Shown here in pieces: positions 32,838-39,804 of a stretch of DNA of 42,946 nucleotides. The notes below the pieces were generated by a model. It did no database searches, was not told where the DNA came from, and worked only from the letters and a program-made list of their open reading frames with translations. How positions within the stretch are numbered: position 1 is the first letter of the stretch; each line of letters begins with the position of its first letter. The stretch covers positions 1 to 42,946 of the forward strand of contig NZ_JAEKKT010000171.1 of assembly GCF_019510245.1 (NCBI RefSeq), in the 5' to 3' direction. The translations under genes were made by a program, and so were the position numbers. Source of the stretch: Streptomyces sp. GTDB lineage: Bacteria; Actinomycetota; Actinomycetes; Streptomycetales; Streptomycetaceae.

Positions 32838-33494
32838 ATGTCCACCCTCAGCGCTCCGGAGGAGGCGTACACCGCAACCCCCTTCCTCCCCGACAGCCGG
32901 GCGCCGAGCCTCACCGCGCTGCGCCGGGCCGCCGCCAGCTGCCGCGGCTGCCCCCTGCACCGCGACGCCACCCAGACCGTCTTCGGGAAGGGCAAGGCGC
33001 ACGCCCGTCTCATGCTCGTCGGCGAGCAGCCCGGCGACCAGGAGGACCGGCAGGGCGAGCCCTTCGTCGGTCCGGCCGGGAAGCTGCTCGGCAAGGCCCT
33101 CGAGGACGCCGGCCTCGACCCGGCCGACGCCTACGTGACCAACGCCGTCAAGCACTTCAAGTTCACCTGGGCCGAAACCCGCAAGCGCCGCATCCACAAG
33201 CCACCCACCCTGCGTGAGATGTCGGCCTGCGGCCCCTGGCTCGCCGCCGAGCTGAGCGCCGTGAAGCCGGAGCTGATCGTCGTGCTCGGCGCCACCGCGG
33301 GAAAGGCGCTGCTCGGCTCGTCGTTCCGGGTGGGCGAGGTGCGCGGGACCGTGCTGGAGGAGGAGATCCACGGGCGGCCGGAGCGGCTCGTGCCCACCGT
33401 GCACCCCTCCTCCGTACTGCGGTCGGACGACCGGGAGCAGGCGTACCAGGGCCTCGTCGCCGATCTGAAAGTGGCCGCACAAGCGCTGTCGTAA
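32838..33494 (+). CDS. udgX: Uracil-DNA glycosylase of the UdgX type
   Basis: A 218-residue member of the UDG superfamily with the UdgX marks: motif A GEQPGDQ (62-68), FVGPAGKLL, TNAVKHFKF and the extra loop K116-R-R-I-H120, then VPTVHPSSVLRS as motif B. In Mycobacterium smegmatis UdgX the histidine of this KRRIH loop forms a covalent bond with the site where uracil was excised; His120 is the expected equivalent. Cys35, Cys38 and Cys131 are candidate Fe-S ligands, with His106 where family 4 enzymes have a fourth cysteine. It probably marks or repairs uracil lesions in DNA. Single gene; no clear ribosome site. Confidence 0.9.
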   Translation: MSTLSAPEEAYTATPFLPDSRAPSLTALRRAAASCRGCPLHRDATQTVFGKGKAHARLMLVGEQPGDQEDRQGEPFVGPAGKLLGKALEDAGLDPADAYVTNAVKHFKFTWAETRKRRIHKPPTLREMSACGPWLAAELSAVKPELIVVLGATAGKALLGSSFRVGEVRGTVLEEEIHGRPERLVPTVHPSSVLRSDDREQAYQGLVADLKVAAQALS

Positions 33495-33498
33495 TGGA

Positions 33499-33504
33499 TA
33501 CGAT
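33499..33504 (+). promoter_or_regulatory. -10 box of a probable leaderless transcript
   Basis: TACGAT ends 6 bases before the ATG at 33511, with no ribosome site in between. The -35 is not clear. Confidence 0.4.
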
Positions 33505-33510
33505 GCGCGC

Positions 33511-34035
33511 ATGCCCCTTACCTTCACCCTGGACCCCGCCATCACCCCCGCCCTCCGTGACGGCGTTCTCGACCTGTGGACGGACGTGTCCAACGCCGGT
33601 GGAGCCGTCGGCTTCGTCGCGCCGGTCACGGCGGAGGAGATCCGGCCGGAGCTGGTCCGGCACCTCGTCGCCATGGCCGAGGGCCGGCACCGGCTACTCG
33701 TCGGGCACGACGAGGCCGGTGAGGTCGCCGCCACCGCGTTCTTCTCCTTCAACACGCACCGGCTGATGACGCACTGGGTGTGGCTGTACACGGTGATGGT
33801 GCACCCGAGGCACCAGGGACAGGGCCACGGCCGCGACCTCCTCGCGGCCGCCGCCGACGCCGCCCGCGGCTTCGACGGCATCGACGCGATACGGCTCAGC
33901 TGCCGCGGCGGCCTCGGACTGGAGGACTTCTACGGCTCCTGCGGCTACAAGGAGGTCGGCCGGGTCCCCGCCGCGGTCCGCGTCGCCCCCGGCGACGACC
34001 GCGACGACATCACCATGCTGCTCCCGCTGACCTGA
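33511..34035 (+). CDS. GNAT-family N-acetyltransferase
   Basis: A 174-residue single-domain acetyltransferase. The acetyl-CoA site is visible in WLYTVMVHPRHQGQGHGRDLLAAAADAARG (motif A, with Q/R-x-x-G-x-G/H as QGQGHG) and the end of the fold in LEDFYGSCGYKEVGRVPAAVR. The substrate cannot be told; the context (udgX, DUF4229) does not help. It follows udgX by 16 bases and may be read from its own leaderless promoter. Confidence 0.85.
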   Translation: MPLTFTLDPAITPALRDGVLDLWTDVSNAGGAVGFVAPVTAEEIRPELVRHLVAMAEGRHRLLVGHDEAGEVAATAFFSFNTHRLMTHWVWLYTVMVHPRHQGQGHGRDLLAAAADAARGFDGIDAIRLSCRGGLGLEDFYGSCGYKEVGRVPAAVRVAPGDDRDDITMLLPLT

Positions 34036-34125
34036 CCCGGACCGAGCCGACCCCGGTGAAAGATCGGCCCCACGGCGTGCTTCACTGGACGGTGCCCCTT
34101 TTCGTCATCGGAAGACTGGATTGAG

Positions 34126-34425
34126 ATGCTCCGCTACACGCTGATGCGCCTCGGTATCTTCGCGGGCTGCCTCCTCGTCGTCTGGGGCCTCGTCTACGCC
34201 GGCGCGTTCCCGCGTGGCTTCGGCGACTCCAACCTTCTGTGGGTCCTGCTGCTCTCCCTCGTCCTGTCGGCGCCGATCAGCTTCGTCGTGCTGCGCAAGG
34301 AGCGGGACCGTGCCTCGGTCAAGGTCTCGCAGCGGGTCGAGCGGATGAAGGCCAACATCGAGGCCAACCGCAGCCAGGAGGACGCGGCGGTCGACGCGGC
34401 CGACCAGGCCCAGACCTCCTCCTGA
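34126..34425 (+). CDS. DUF4229 small membrane protein
   Basis: A 99-residue protein with two membrane helices (about 8-26 and 37-56) and a charged helical tail (RKERDRASVKVSQRVERMKANIEANRSQEDAA) typical of DUF4229, a family found across actinobacteria near menaquinone genes. Function unknown. Its conserved place by the mqn cluster is notable. GGAAG lies 13 bases before the ATG. Confidence 0.85.
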   Translation: MLRYTLMRLGIFAGCLLVVWGLVYAGAFPRGFGDSNLLWVLLLSLVLSAPISFVVLRKERDRASVKVSQRVERMKANIEANRSQEDAAVDAADQAQTSS

Positions 34426-34457
34426 GCGACTCCCGAGTCGCCGGCCCCAACTAGGCT
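34426..34457 (+). promoter_or_regulatory. Operator palindrome and -10 box of the TetR gene
   Basis: GCGACTC-CC-GAGTCGC (34426-34441) is a perfect 7-base inverted repeat with a 2-base centre, the size expected for a TetR dimer. It begins 3 bases after the stop of the preceding gene and covers the -35 region of TAGGCT (34452-34457), which ends 7 bases before the TetR ATG. It is a good candidate for autoregulation of a leaderless transcript. Confidence 0.6.
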
Positions 34458-34464
34458 CTGTCCC

Positions 34465-35103
34465 ATGGGGACCGTCAAGACCAAGCGGATGCCGCGCGCG
34501 GTACGTGAGCAGCAGATGCTGGACGCCGCCGTGCGGACCTTCGGACAGCGCGGCTACATGGCCGCGTCGATGGACGAGATCGCCGAACTCGCCGGTGTCT
34601 CCAAGCCGTTGGTGTACCTGTACCTCAACTCCAAGGACGACCTGTTCACGGCCTGCATCCGCCGTGAGGCCGGCGCCCTGACCGAGGCCGTCCGCACCGG
34701 CGTGGACCGCGAACTGCCCGCCGACCGGCAGCTGTGGGACGGGCTGCGGGCGTTCTTCACGCACACCGCCGAACACCCCGACGGCTGGTCGGTGCTGCAC
34801 CTCCAGGCCCGTACGCACGGCGAGCGGTTCGCCTCCGAGGCCGCGGCGATGCGCGAGGAGATCGTCGCGTTCGTGACCCAGCTCATCGTCGCCGCCGCCC
34901 GCGCGGCCCACCGGGACCCCGACCTCGGGGAGGGCGAGGTCGCGGGCCTCGCCGAGGCCCTGGTGGGCGCCGCCGAGTCCTTGGCGACCTGGGCCAACGC
35001 CACCCCGGGAGTGACGGCACGTCAGGCGGCCGCCACCCTGATGAACTTCGCCTGGGCGGGGCTGGGCAACCTGATGGAGGGCCGGCCGTGGTCCCCGCCG
35101 TGA
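34465..35103 (+). CDS. TetR/AcrR-family transcriptional regulator
   Basis: A 212-residue regulator. The HTH is at about 10-58: RAVREQQMLDAAVRTFGQRGYMAASMDEIAELAGVSKPLVYLYLNSKDDLFTACI. The ligand-binding C-domain has no recognised subfamily signature to me. The palindrome just upstream suggests it represses itself; other targets could be the neighbouring DUF4229 gene or the convergent surface-polymer gene. It converges on the glycosyltransferase-like gene with 13 bases between stops. Confidence 0.9.
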   Translation: MGTVKTKRMPRAVREQQMLDAAVRTFGQRGYMAASMDEIAELAGVSKPLVYLYLNSKDDLFTACIRREAGALTEAVRTGVDRELPADRQLWDGLRAFFTHTAEHPDGWSVLHLQARTHGERFASEAAAMREEIVAFVTQLIVAAARAAHRDPDLGEGEVAGLAEALVGAAESLATWANATPGVTARQAAATLMNFAWAGLGNLMEGRPWSPP

Positions 35104-35116
35104 CCGGCCCGGTCCG

Positions 35117-36346
35117 TCACACGGCACCCCAGCGGCGCAGCGCGGGCGCGAGCCGCTGGTGGCCCACGCGGTAGAGCTTCTTGGCGCCCCGCCCGGCGAC
35201 CCGCCGCACGGCCTTCTTCACCCGCCCCCGGCCGCCTGCGCCCGGCGGCGCGGGCAGCGGGCGGCCCTGCTCGTCGAAGCCGTTGTTCCGGAGGATGCCG
35301 CCGAGGTAGATGCCGGCCGTCTGCGGCGTGTAGTACGGGCGCAGCGGCTGCAACGGGCCGGCGGCGCGCAGCGCGGTGATACGGGCCCGGGCCGCGGCGT
35401 ACGGGTCGCTCTTGCCGAGACCGTGGGCCGCCGCCCACTCCGGGTCGGGCCGCGGGAGCGCGCCCGCGTCGATGTCGTCCCAGGACGCGAGGCAGCCGGA
35501 GTGCACGAAGTAGTGGTTGCCGTGGGCCTCGCGGACGCCGAAGTCGGTGAGGATCGCGGTGGGTATCCGCCGGTGCATCGATTCCAGGGCGGCCGTCGAA
35601 CTCACCGTGACCAGCAGGTCGGTGCGGTCCAGCACGTCGGCCATGTTGCCGTAGACGAGCTGGAGGTTCGCGGGCGCGGGTTCGGCGAGGGTCTCGACCA
35701 GCTCCTGGTACGGGTCGGACTCCACGTGGGTGGTCTGCTCACCGGGCAGGCTGCGCAGCTTGACCAGGACGAGCCGCTCCGGGTACAGGCGCGCGTGGGC
35801 GGCGGCGCGCTCCAGGAGCCGGAGCCGGGACGCGCGGTCCCTGGGCACGGAGGGCTGGGCCGCGAAGGTGACGGTGAACGGCCGGTCGGCGGAGGGCAGG
35901 TACGGTGCGCCGCCCAGGAAGGGCAGCGCGCACTCGACCACCGAGCCGGGGTCGACGCCGACGCTCGCGAAGACCGAGCGGAAACGGCGGCTGTCGTGGC
36001 CGGAGTTGGCGAGCACGAGGTCGGTGCCGGCCCGGGTCATGAGGCCGTCGACCATCTTCTCGTAGACGACGCCGACGTACCCGCTGACCGTGACCGGCCG
36101 GTGCAGCCGGCCCTCCCAGGCGCGCCCCAGACTGTGCACGAGCGCCAGGACCGTGCCGCCGACGAGCGCCAGCACCACGATGTCGGCCCTCGCCAGCTCC
36201 TCGTCGTCGACCAGTGCGGCGGCGGGCACCACGCGCGAGCTGTCGGGCTCGATGCCGACCTCGGCGAGCTGCCGTTCGGTGGGAGTGGACCGGCCCCGCA
36301 GGAAGTACGCGTCGAGCGCGCAGTCGGGGGCGAGCTGCCGGGCCAC
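35117..36346 (-). CDS. DUF6716-type putative glycosyltransferase, probable frameshift at its 5' end
   Basis: A 409-residue product beginning at GTG 36346 (ARQLAPDCALDAYFLRGRSTPTERQLAEVG). The middle has GT-B-like features (VLVKLRSLPGEQTTHVESDPYQELVE, LVYGNMADVLDRTDLLVTVSSTAALESMHRRIPTAILTDFGV), resembling capsule or teichoic-type polymerases. The tail is very basic (GGRGRVKKAVRRVAGRGAKKLYRVGHQRLAPALRRW), suggesting membrane or polymer contact. Upstream in the same frame lies PKIADSDTRWKWGASV, which matches the expected ADSDTRWKWGAS N-terminus of the family, but a TGA precedes it without a start. Removing one base from the G5 run at 36389-36393 joins it to a TTG at 36398 overlapping the maoC-type stop. 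The visible start is therefore probably not the original one. Confidence 0.7.
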   Translation of the reverse strand: MARQLAPDCALDAYFLRGRSTPTERQLAEVGIEPDSSRVVPAAALVDDEELARADIVVLALVGGTVLALVHSLGRAWEGRLHRPVTVSGYVGVVYEKMVDGLMTRAGTDLVLANSGHDSRRFRSVFASVGVDPGSVVECALPFLGGAPYLPSADRPFTVTFAAQPSVPRDRASRLRLLERAAAHARLYPERLVLVKLRSLPGEQTTHVESDPYQELVETLAEPAPANLQLVYGNMADVLDRTDLLVTVSSTAALESMHRRIPTAILTDFGVREAHGNHYFVHSGCLASWDDIDAGALPRPDPEWAAAHGLGKSDPYAAARARITALRAAGPLQPLRPYYTPQTAGIYLGGILRNNGFDEQGRPLPAPPGAGGRGRVKKAVRRVAGRGAKKLYRVGHQRLAPALRRWGAV

Positions 36347-36394
36347 CGACGCCCCCCATTTCCAACGGGTGTCAGAGTCGGCGATTTTGGGGGA

Positions 36395-37234
36395 TCAAAG
36401 GGCAACGCGTGGGCGCACGCTGCCCTCCACGTGCACCCGGTCGCCGCTCCGCAATTGGAAGCGGCCGCCCTCGGCGGCGTATTCGACCGTGCCCGGCAGC
36501 AGCACCGGCGCCCGGAACTCCGCCCGCACGTCGGCCGCCGCCGGCACCCCGTGCGCGGCCAGGCACCGGGCCACGGTCCACATGCCGTGCGCGATGGCCC
36601 GGGGGAAGCCGAAGAGGCGGGCGGTGAGCGGGTGCAGGTGGATCGGGTTGCGGTCCCCGGAGGCGGCCCCGTACCGCCGGCCGACGTCCCCGGCGATCCG
36701 CCACTCCTCGACGACGGGCAGCGGACGGCCGGGCTCGTTGCGGACCGTCTCGCCCGTGTGCCGCGTCCGGTGCCGTGCCAGGTACGTGCTCCGCGACTCC
36801 CATACGACGTCCTCGCCGACCCGCACCCCGGTCACGACGACGGCCTCGGTGCCCCGCCGGTGCGGACGCAACTCCTCGACGTGGACGGCCAGGTCGTACG
36901 TCCCGTCCCCGGGGAGTTCGGCGTACCGCTCGATCTCGATGGAGGTGTGCACCAGCCCGAGCAGCGGCAACGGAAACTCCCGCGCGCTCATGAGCCGCAT
37001 CGCCAGCGGAAACCCGAGCACGTGCGGGTAGGTGACCGGCAGCCCGTCGTCACCGGTGGCGAACCCGCAGACGCGTTCGTAGGCGGCGAGCCTTTCGAGG
37101 TCGGGGCGGATGCCGGGGAGTACGAGGCGGGTGCGGGGGAGCGGGACACCGGCACCCGGCTTCTTGAAGGGTGACCGCAGCGCACCGAGGGCGAGCAGGG
37201 GGCCGAGAGAGGGAGCCCGGTCAAGGACGATCAC
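36395..37234 (-). CDS. MaoC-family (double hotdog) dehydratase/hydratase-like protein
   Basis: A 279-residue protein of two hotdog folds. The C-terminal MaoC domain (about 155-270) has the hydratase signature YGAASGDRNPIHLHPLTARLFGFPRAIAHGMW with catalytic Asp194 and His199. Members hydrate enoyl thioesters in fatty acid or mycolate-like pathways. In relatives it often travels with a FabG reductase and a thiolase; here the divergent neighbour is an acyl-CoA ligase, consistent with lipid metabolism. The start is GTG 37234 with AAAGG nearby. The stop overlaps the restored start of the glycosyltransferase-like gene. Confidence 0.85.
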   Translation of the reverse strand: MIVLDRAPSLGPLLALGALRSPFKKPGAGVPLPRTRLVLPGIRPDLERLAAYERVCGFATGDDGLPVTYPHVLGFPLAMRLMSAREFPLPLLGLVHTSIEIERYAELPGDGTYDLAVHVEELRPHRRGTEAVVVTGVRVGEDVVWESRSTYLARHRTRHTGETVRNEPGRPLPVVEEWRIAGDVGRRYGAASGDRNPIHLHPLTARLFGFPRAIAHGMWTVARCLAAHGVPAAADVRAEFRAPVLLPGTVEYAAEGGRFQLRSGDRVHVEGSVRPRVAL

Positions 37235-37280
37235 AGGGTTGCCTTTCAGTGCCGGTGACGGAAGTGCCCTGCTTTTGGGG

Positions 37281-37345
37281 GCGCTGGGGGTACCCCCGGC
37301 CGAAGGCTGGGTGAGGAACTGCGCGACGAGCCACGACGCACCCGC
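37281..37345. repeat. Compound palindromic repeat (copy 4), in the divergent intergenic region
   Basis: GCGCT, GGGGGTACCCCC (37286-37297), CGGCCGAAGGCTGG, then GAACTGCGCGACGAGCCACGACGC. These are the same modules as at 11443, 19338 and 32702, but here they lie in the 5' region of the maoC-type gene, not between convergent genes. Confidence 0.65.
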
Positions 37346-37402
37346 AGCTCGAAACGTTGCTCATGCCCCCCATCTCGCCCAACTCCTGACTTTAGAGTAA
37401 GG

Positions 37403-37415
37403 TTACCGTAGGTAA
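37403..37415. promoter_or_regulatory. Operator candidate TTACC-GTA-GGTAA
   Basis: A perfect 5-base inverted repeat with a 3-base centre, embedded in a longer imperfect palindrome (37399-37419), in the AT-rich part of the divergent region between the maoC-type and acyl-CoA ligase genes. The symmetry and setting fit a TetR-type lipid-metabolism regulator. The wording also brushes the DmdR iron box (TTAGGTTAGGCT type), but the match is poor. Confidence 0.5.
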
Positions 37416-37454
37416 GCCTATGTCACAGCTGTCAAGTACCGGGAAACGGGCCGA

Positions 37455-37473
37455 ACGTGAAGGACCCTCACGT
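37455..37473. promoter_or_regulatory. Inverted repeat in the acyl-CoA ligase leader
   Basis: ACGTGA-7 bases-TCACGT is a perfect 6-base inverted repeat downstream of the TTACC palindrome. A TACGAT at 37545-37550 could be a -10 box for the ligase. The remainder of 37474-37670 shows no gene. Confidence 0.3.
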
Positions 37474-37670
37474 AACCTCCGGGATTGCACAGGCCCGTCC
37501 CCGGACAACCCCCGAAACCCCACAAGCCCGCCACAGCGGGCCCGTACGATCTCCAGCCTGAACCGCCGGTAACCCCTGTCCGAGGGCTGGCGCCGGTGAA
37601 CGCCTCGGTGCGCGAGGCACGTACGTCATGCAGCAAGCAGTTCACCGCTGCACGCCCGAGGAGCCGCCCC

Positions 37671-39626
37671 GTGTCCACGTCCTCTTATCCGAACGCCGCC
37701 CCCGTCTCCCCGGGCGCGTCGATCCAGGCCACGGACTACGACGGGAACCCGATCCTGGTCGAGCCCCTCGTGCAGCGGCTGGACGGGGTGGTGCGGGAGG
37801 CGTACGTACCGCCGTTCGCGCCGCCGGTGCGGCACGGCTCGCTCGCCGACCTGCCGTTCGAGAACGCGGAGACGGAGCCGGGCGCCGTGGTGCTCAGCCG
37901 CAAGCCGGCCGCGGGGGAGGGCCGCTGGGAGCACGTGACGGCCGTTCAGTTCGCCGCGCAGGTGCTGGCGGTGGCGAAGGGCCTGATCGCGGAGGGGCTG
38001 CTGCCGGGCGACCGGATCGCGATCATGGCCCGCACCACGTACGAGTGGACGCTCCTCGACTTCGGCGCCTGGGCGGCCGGGCTGGTGACCGTGCCGATCT
38101 ACCCGACCTCTTCCGTCTTCCAGACCCGCTGGATCATGCACGACTCGGGCGCCGTCGCCCTGGTCACGGAGAGCTCCGCGCAGGCCGCCGCGCTCGGCCC
38201 CGAACTCGACCGGCTGCCCGACCTCAGGCACCTGTGGGTGATGGAGAAGGGGCACGTGGACCGGCTCGCGGAGGCCGGTGCGCAGGTGCCGGACGCCGAG
38301 GTGGGCGTACGGCGGGGCATGCTCGGCCCCGACACCCTCGCCACCCTGATCTACACCTCGGGCACCACCGGCCGCCCCAAGGGCTGCGCCCTCTCGCACG
38401 GCAACTTCTTCGCCGAGGTCGACAACGCGATCGAACTCCTCTACCCGATCTTCAAGGCGCGCAACGACGAGGAGGTCTCCATCCTCCTCTTCCTGCCCAT
38501 GTCCCACGTCTTCGGCCGCATGGTGGCGGTCGCCTGCGTCCGCGCCGGCGTCCGCCTCGGCCACGCCCCCAGCCTCAAGGCCGAGGACCTGCTCCCGGAC
38601 CTCGCCGGCTTCCGGCCGACCTGCCTGCTCACCATCCCGTACATGCTGGAGAAGGTCTTCAACACCGCGCGGGCGAAGGCGGAGGCGGGCGGGCGGGTCG
38701 CGGTCTTCGACCGGGCCACGGGGGTCGCGCAGCGCTACGGCGAGGCGCTGGAGGCGAAACAGACCGGCACCGGCAGCGGGCCCGGCCGTGCCCTGAAGAC
38801 CGCCCGCACCTTCTACGACCCGCTCGTCTACCGCCGTATCCGCACCGCCATGGGCGGCCGCGTCCGGCACATCATCTGCGGCGGCTCCCCGCTGGGCCGC
38901 CGTCTCGCCGCGTTCTACGCCGGGGCCGGCATCGAGATCTACGAGGGCTACGGCCTGACCGAGACCACGGCGGCCACCACCTGCACCCCGCCCCTCAAGC
39001 CCCGGCTCGGCACCGTCGGCTGGCCCATGCCCGGCACCAAGGTCCGGATCGCCGCCGACGGCGAGATCCTGGTCGCCGGCGACCACGTCCTGCGCGGCTA
39101 CTGGGACCCGGCGGCCGGCGGCGTCGTCCCGGCGACCCGGGACGGCTGGCTGGCCACCGGCGACCTCGGCGAACTCGACGACGAGGGCTACCTCACCATC
39201 ACCGGCCGCAAGAAGGAGATGCTGATCACGGCCGGCGGCAAGTCGGTCGCCCCGGCCCCGCTGGAGAACTGGCTGCGCTCGCACCCCCTCATCTCCCAGG
39301 TGATGCTGGTCGGCGACGGGCTGCCGTACGTCAGCGCCCTCATCACCCTCGACCGGGACGGCCTCACCCACTGGCGTCAGATGAACGGCAAGCACCCGGT
39401 GCCGCCCGAGCTCCTCATGGACGACACCGAGCTGCTCGCCGTCCTGCAGCGCGCCGTCGACGAGGCCAACAAACTCGTCTCCCGCCCCGAGTCCATCCGG
39501 CGCTTCGCCATGCTCCCCGTCGACTTCACCGAGGAGGCCGGGCACCTGACCCCGTCGATGAAGCTGCGCCGCGAGGCGGTCATGAAGGACTTCGCGACGG
39601 AGATCGAGGGCCTGTACGCGAAGTGA
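37671..39626 (+). CDS. Long-chain fatty acyl-CoA ligase (AMP-forming)
   Basis: A 651-residue ANL-superfamily enzyme of the long-chain type. The adenylate P-loop YTSGTTGRPKGCALSHGN is at about 226-243, the YEGYGLTETT motif A5 near 425, GDLGELDDEGYLTITGRKKEMLITAGGKSVAPAPLE around 500-530, and the catalytic Lys in LTPSMKLRR near 630. It activates long-chain fatty acids to acyl-CoA via acyl-AMP. The start GTG 37671 has GAGGAG upstream. It is divergent from the maoC-type gene and shares a control region with it. Members with this N-terminus are sometimes called FAA1-like or FadD15-like. Confidence 0.9.
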   Translation: MSTSSYPNAAPVSPGASIQATDYDGNPILVEPLVQRLDGVVREAYVPPFAPPVRHGSLADLPFENAETEPGAVVLSRKPAAGEGRWEHVTAVQFAAQVLAVAKGLIAEGLLPGDRIAIMARTTYEWTLLDFGAWAAGLVTVPIYPTSSVFQTRWIMHDSGAVALVTESSAQAAALGPELDRLPDLRHLWVMEKGHVDRLAEAGAQVPDAEVGVRRGMLGPDTLATLIYTSGTTGRPKGCALSHGNFFAEVDNAIELLYPIFKARNDEEVSILLFLPMSHVFGRMVAVACVRAGVRLGHAPSLKAEDLLPDLAGFRPTCLLTIPYMLEKVFNTARAKAEAGGRVAVFDRATGVAQRYGEALEAKQTGTGSGPGRALKTARTFYDPLVYRRIRTAMGGRVRHIICGGSPLGRRLAAFYAGAGIEIYEGYGLTETTAATTCTPPLKPRLGTVGWPMPGTKVRIAADGEILVAGDHVLRGYWDPAAGGVVPATRDGWLATGDLGELDDEGYLTITGRKKEMLITAGGKSVAPAPLENWLRSHPLISQVMLVGDGLPYVSALITLDRDGLTHWRQMNGKHPVPPELLMDDTELLAVLQRAVDEANKLVSRPESIRRFAMLPVDFTEEAGHLTPSMKLRREAVMKDFATEIEGLYAK

Positions 39627-39691
39627 TCCGCGGCCGTCGCGGAAGGTGACCCGCGGCCGTCGCGGAAGGTGATCCGCGGCCGCCACGCGGA
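39623..39691 (+). repeat. 23-base tandem repeat, three copies, over the ligase stop codon
   Basis: Units start at 39623, 39646 and 39669 with exact 23-base spacing: GTGATCCGCGGCCGTCGCGG-AAG, one C/T change in unit 2 and several in unit 3. The first unit contains the stop of the ligase gene. Each unit can fold as CCGCG-5 bases-CGCGG, so the array may act in termination or mRNA stability. Confidence 0.85.
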
Positions 39692-39750
39692 GTGGTCCGC
39701 CTCCGTGCCCGGTGACTTGTGTTAGTCCACCTGGCCCCACCGGCGCGACC

Positions 39751-39782
39751 GAATCACGGGACCCGCCCGGGACCCGTGATTC
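39751..39782. promoter_or_regulatory. Long inverted repeat upstream of the DUF1259 gene
   Basis: GAATCACGGG (39751-39760) pairs perfectly with CCCGTGATTC (39773-39782), and the 12-base centre contains further self-complementary CCCG/CGGG. It ends 12 bases before the AGGAGG of the next gene. It could be an operator or an RNA hairpin terminating ligase transcripts and shielding the downstream leader. Confidence 0.6.
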
Positions 39783-39804
39783 CATCGCGCCAGGAGGTGC
39801 AACC

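Noticed and set aside
37391..37420. DmdR-type iron box in the acyl-CoA ligase promoter
   Set aside because: Only partial agreement with TTAGGTTAGGCTCACCTAA, and the neighbours are lipid genes; the TTACC/GGTAA palindrome explains the site better.
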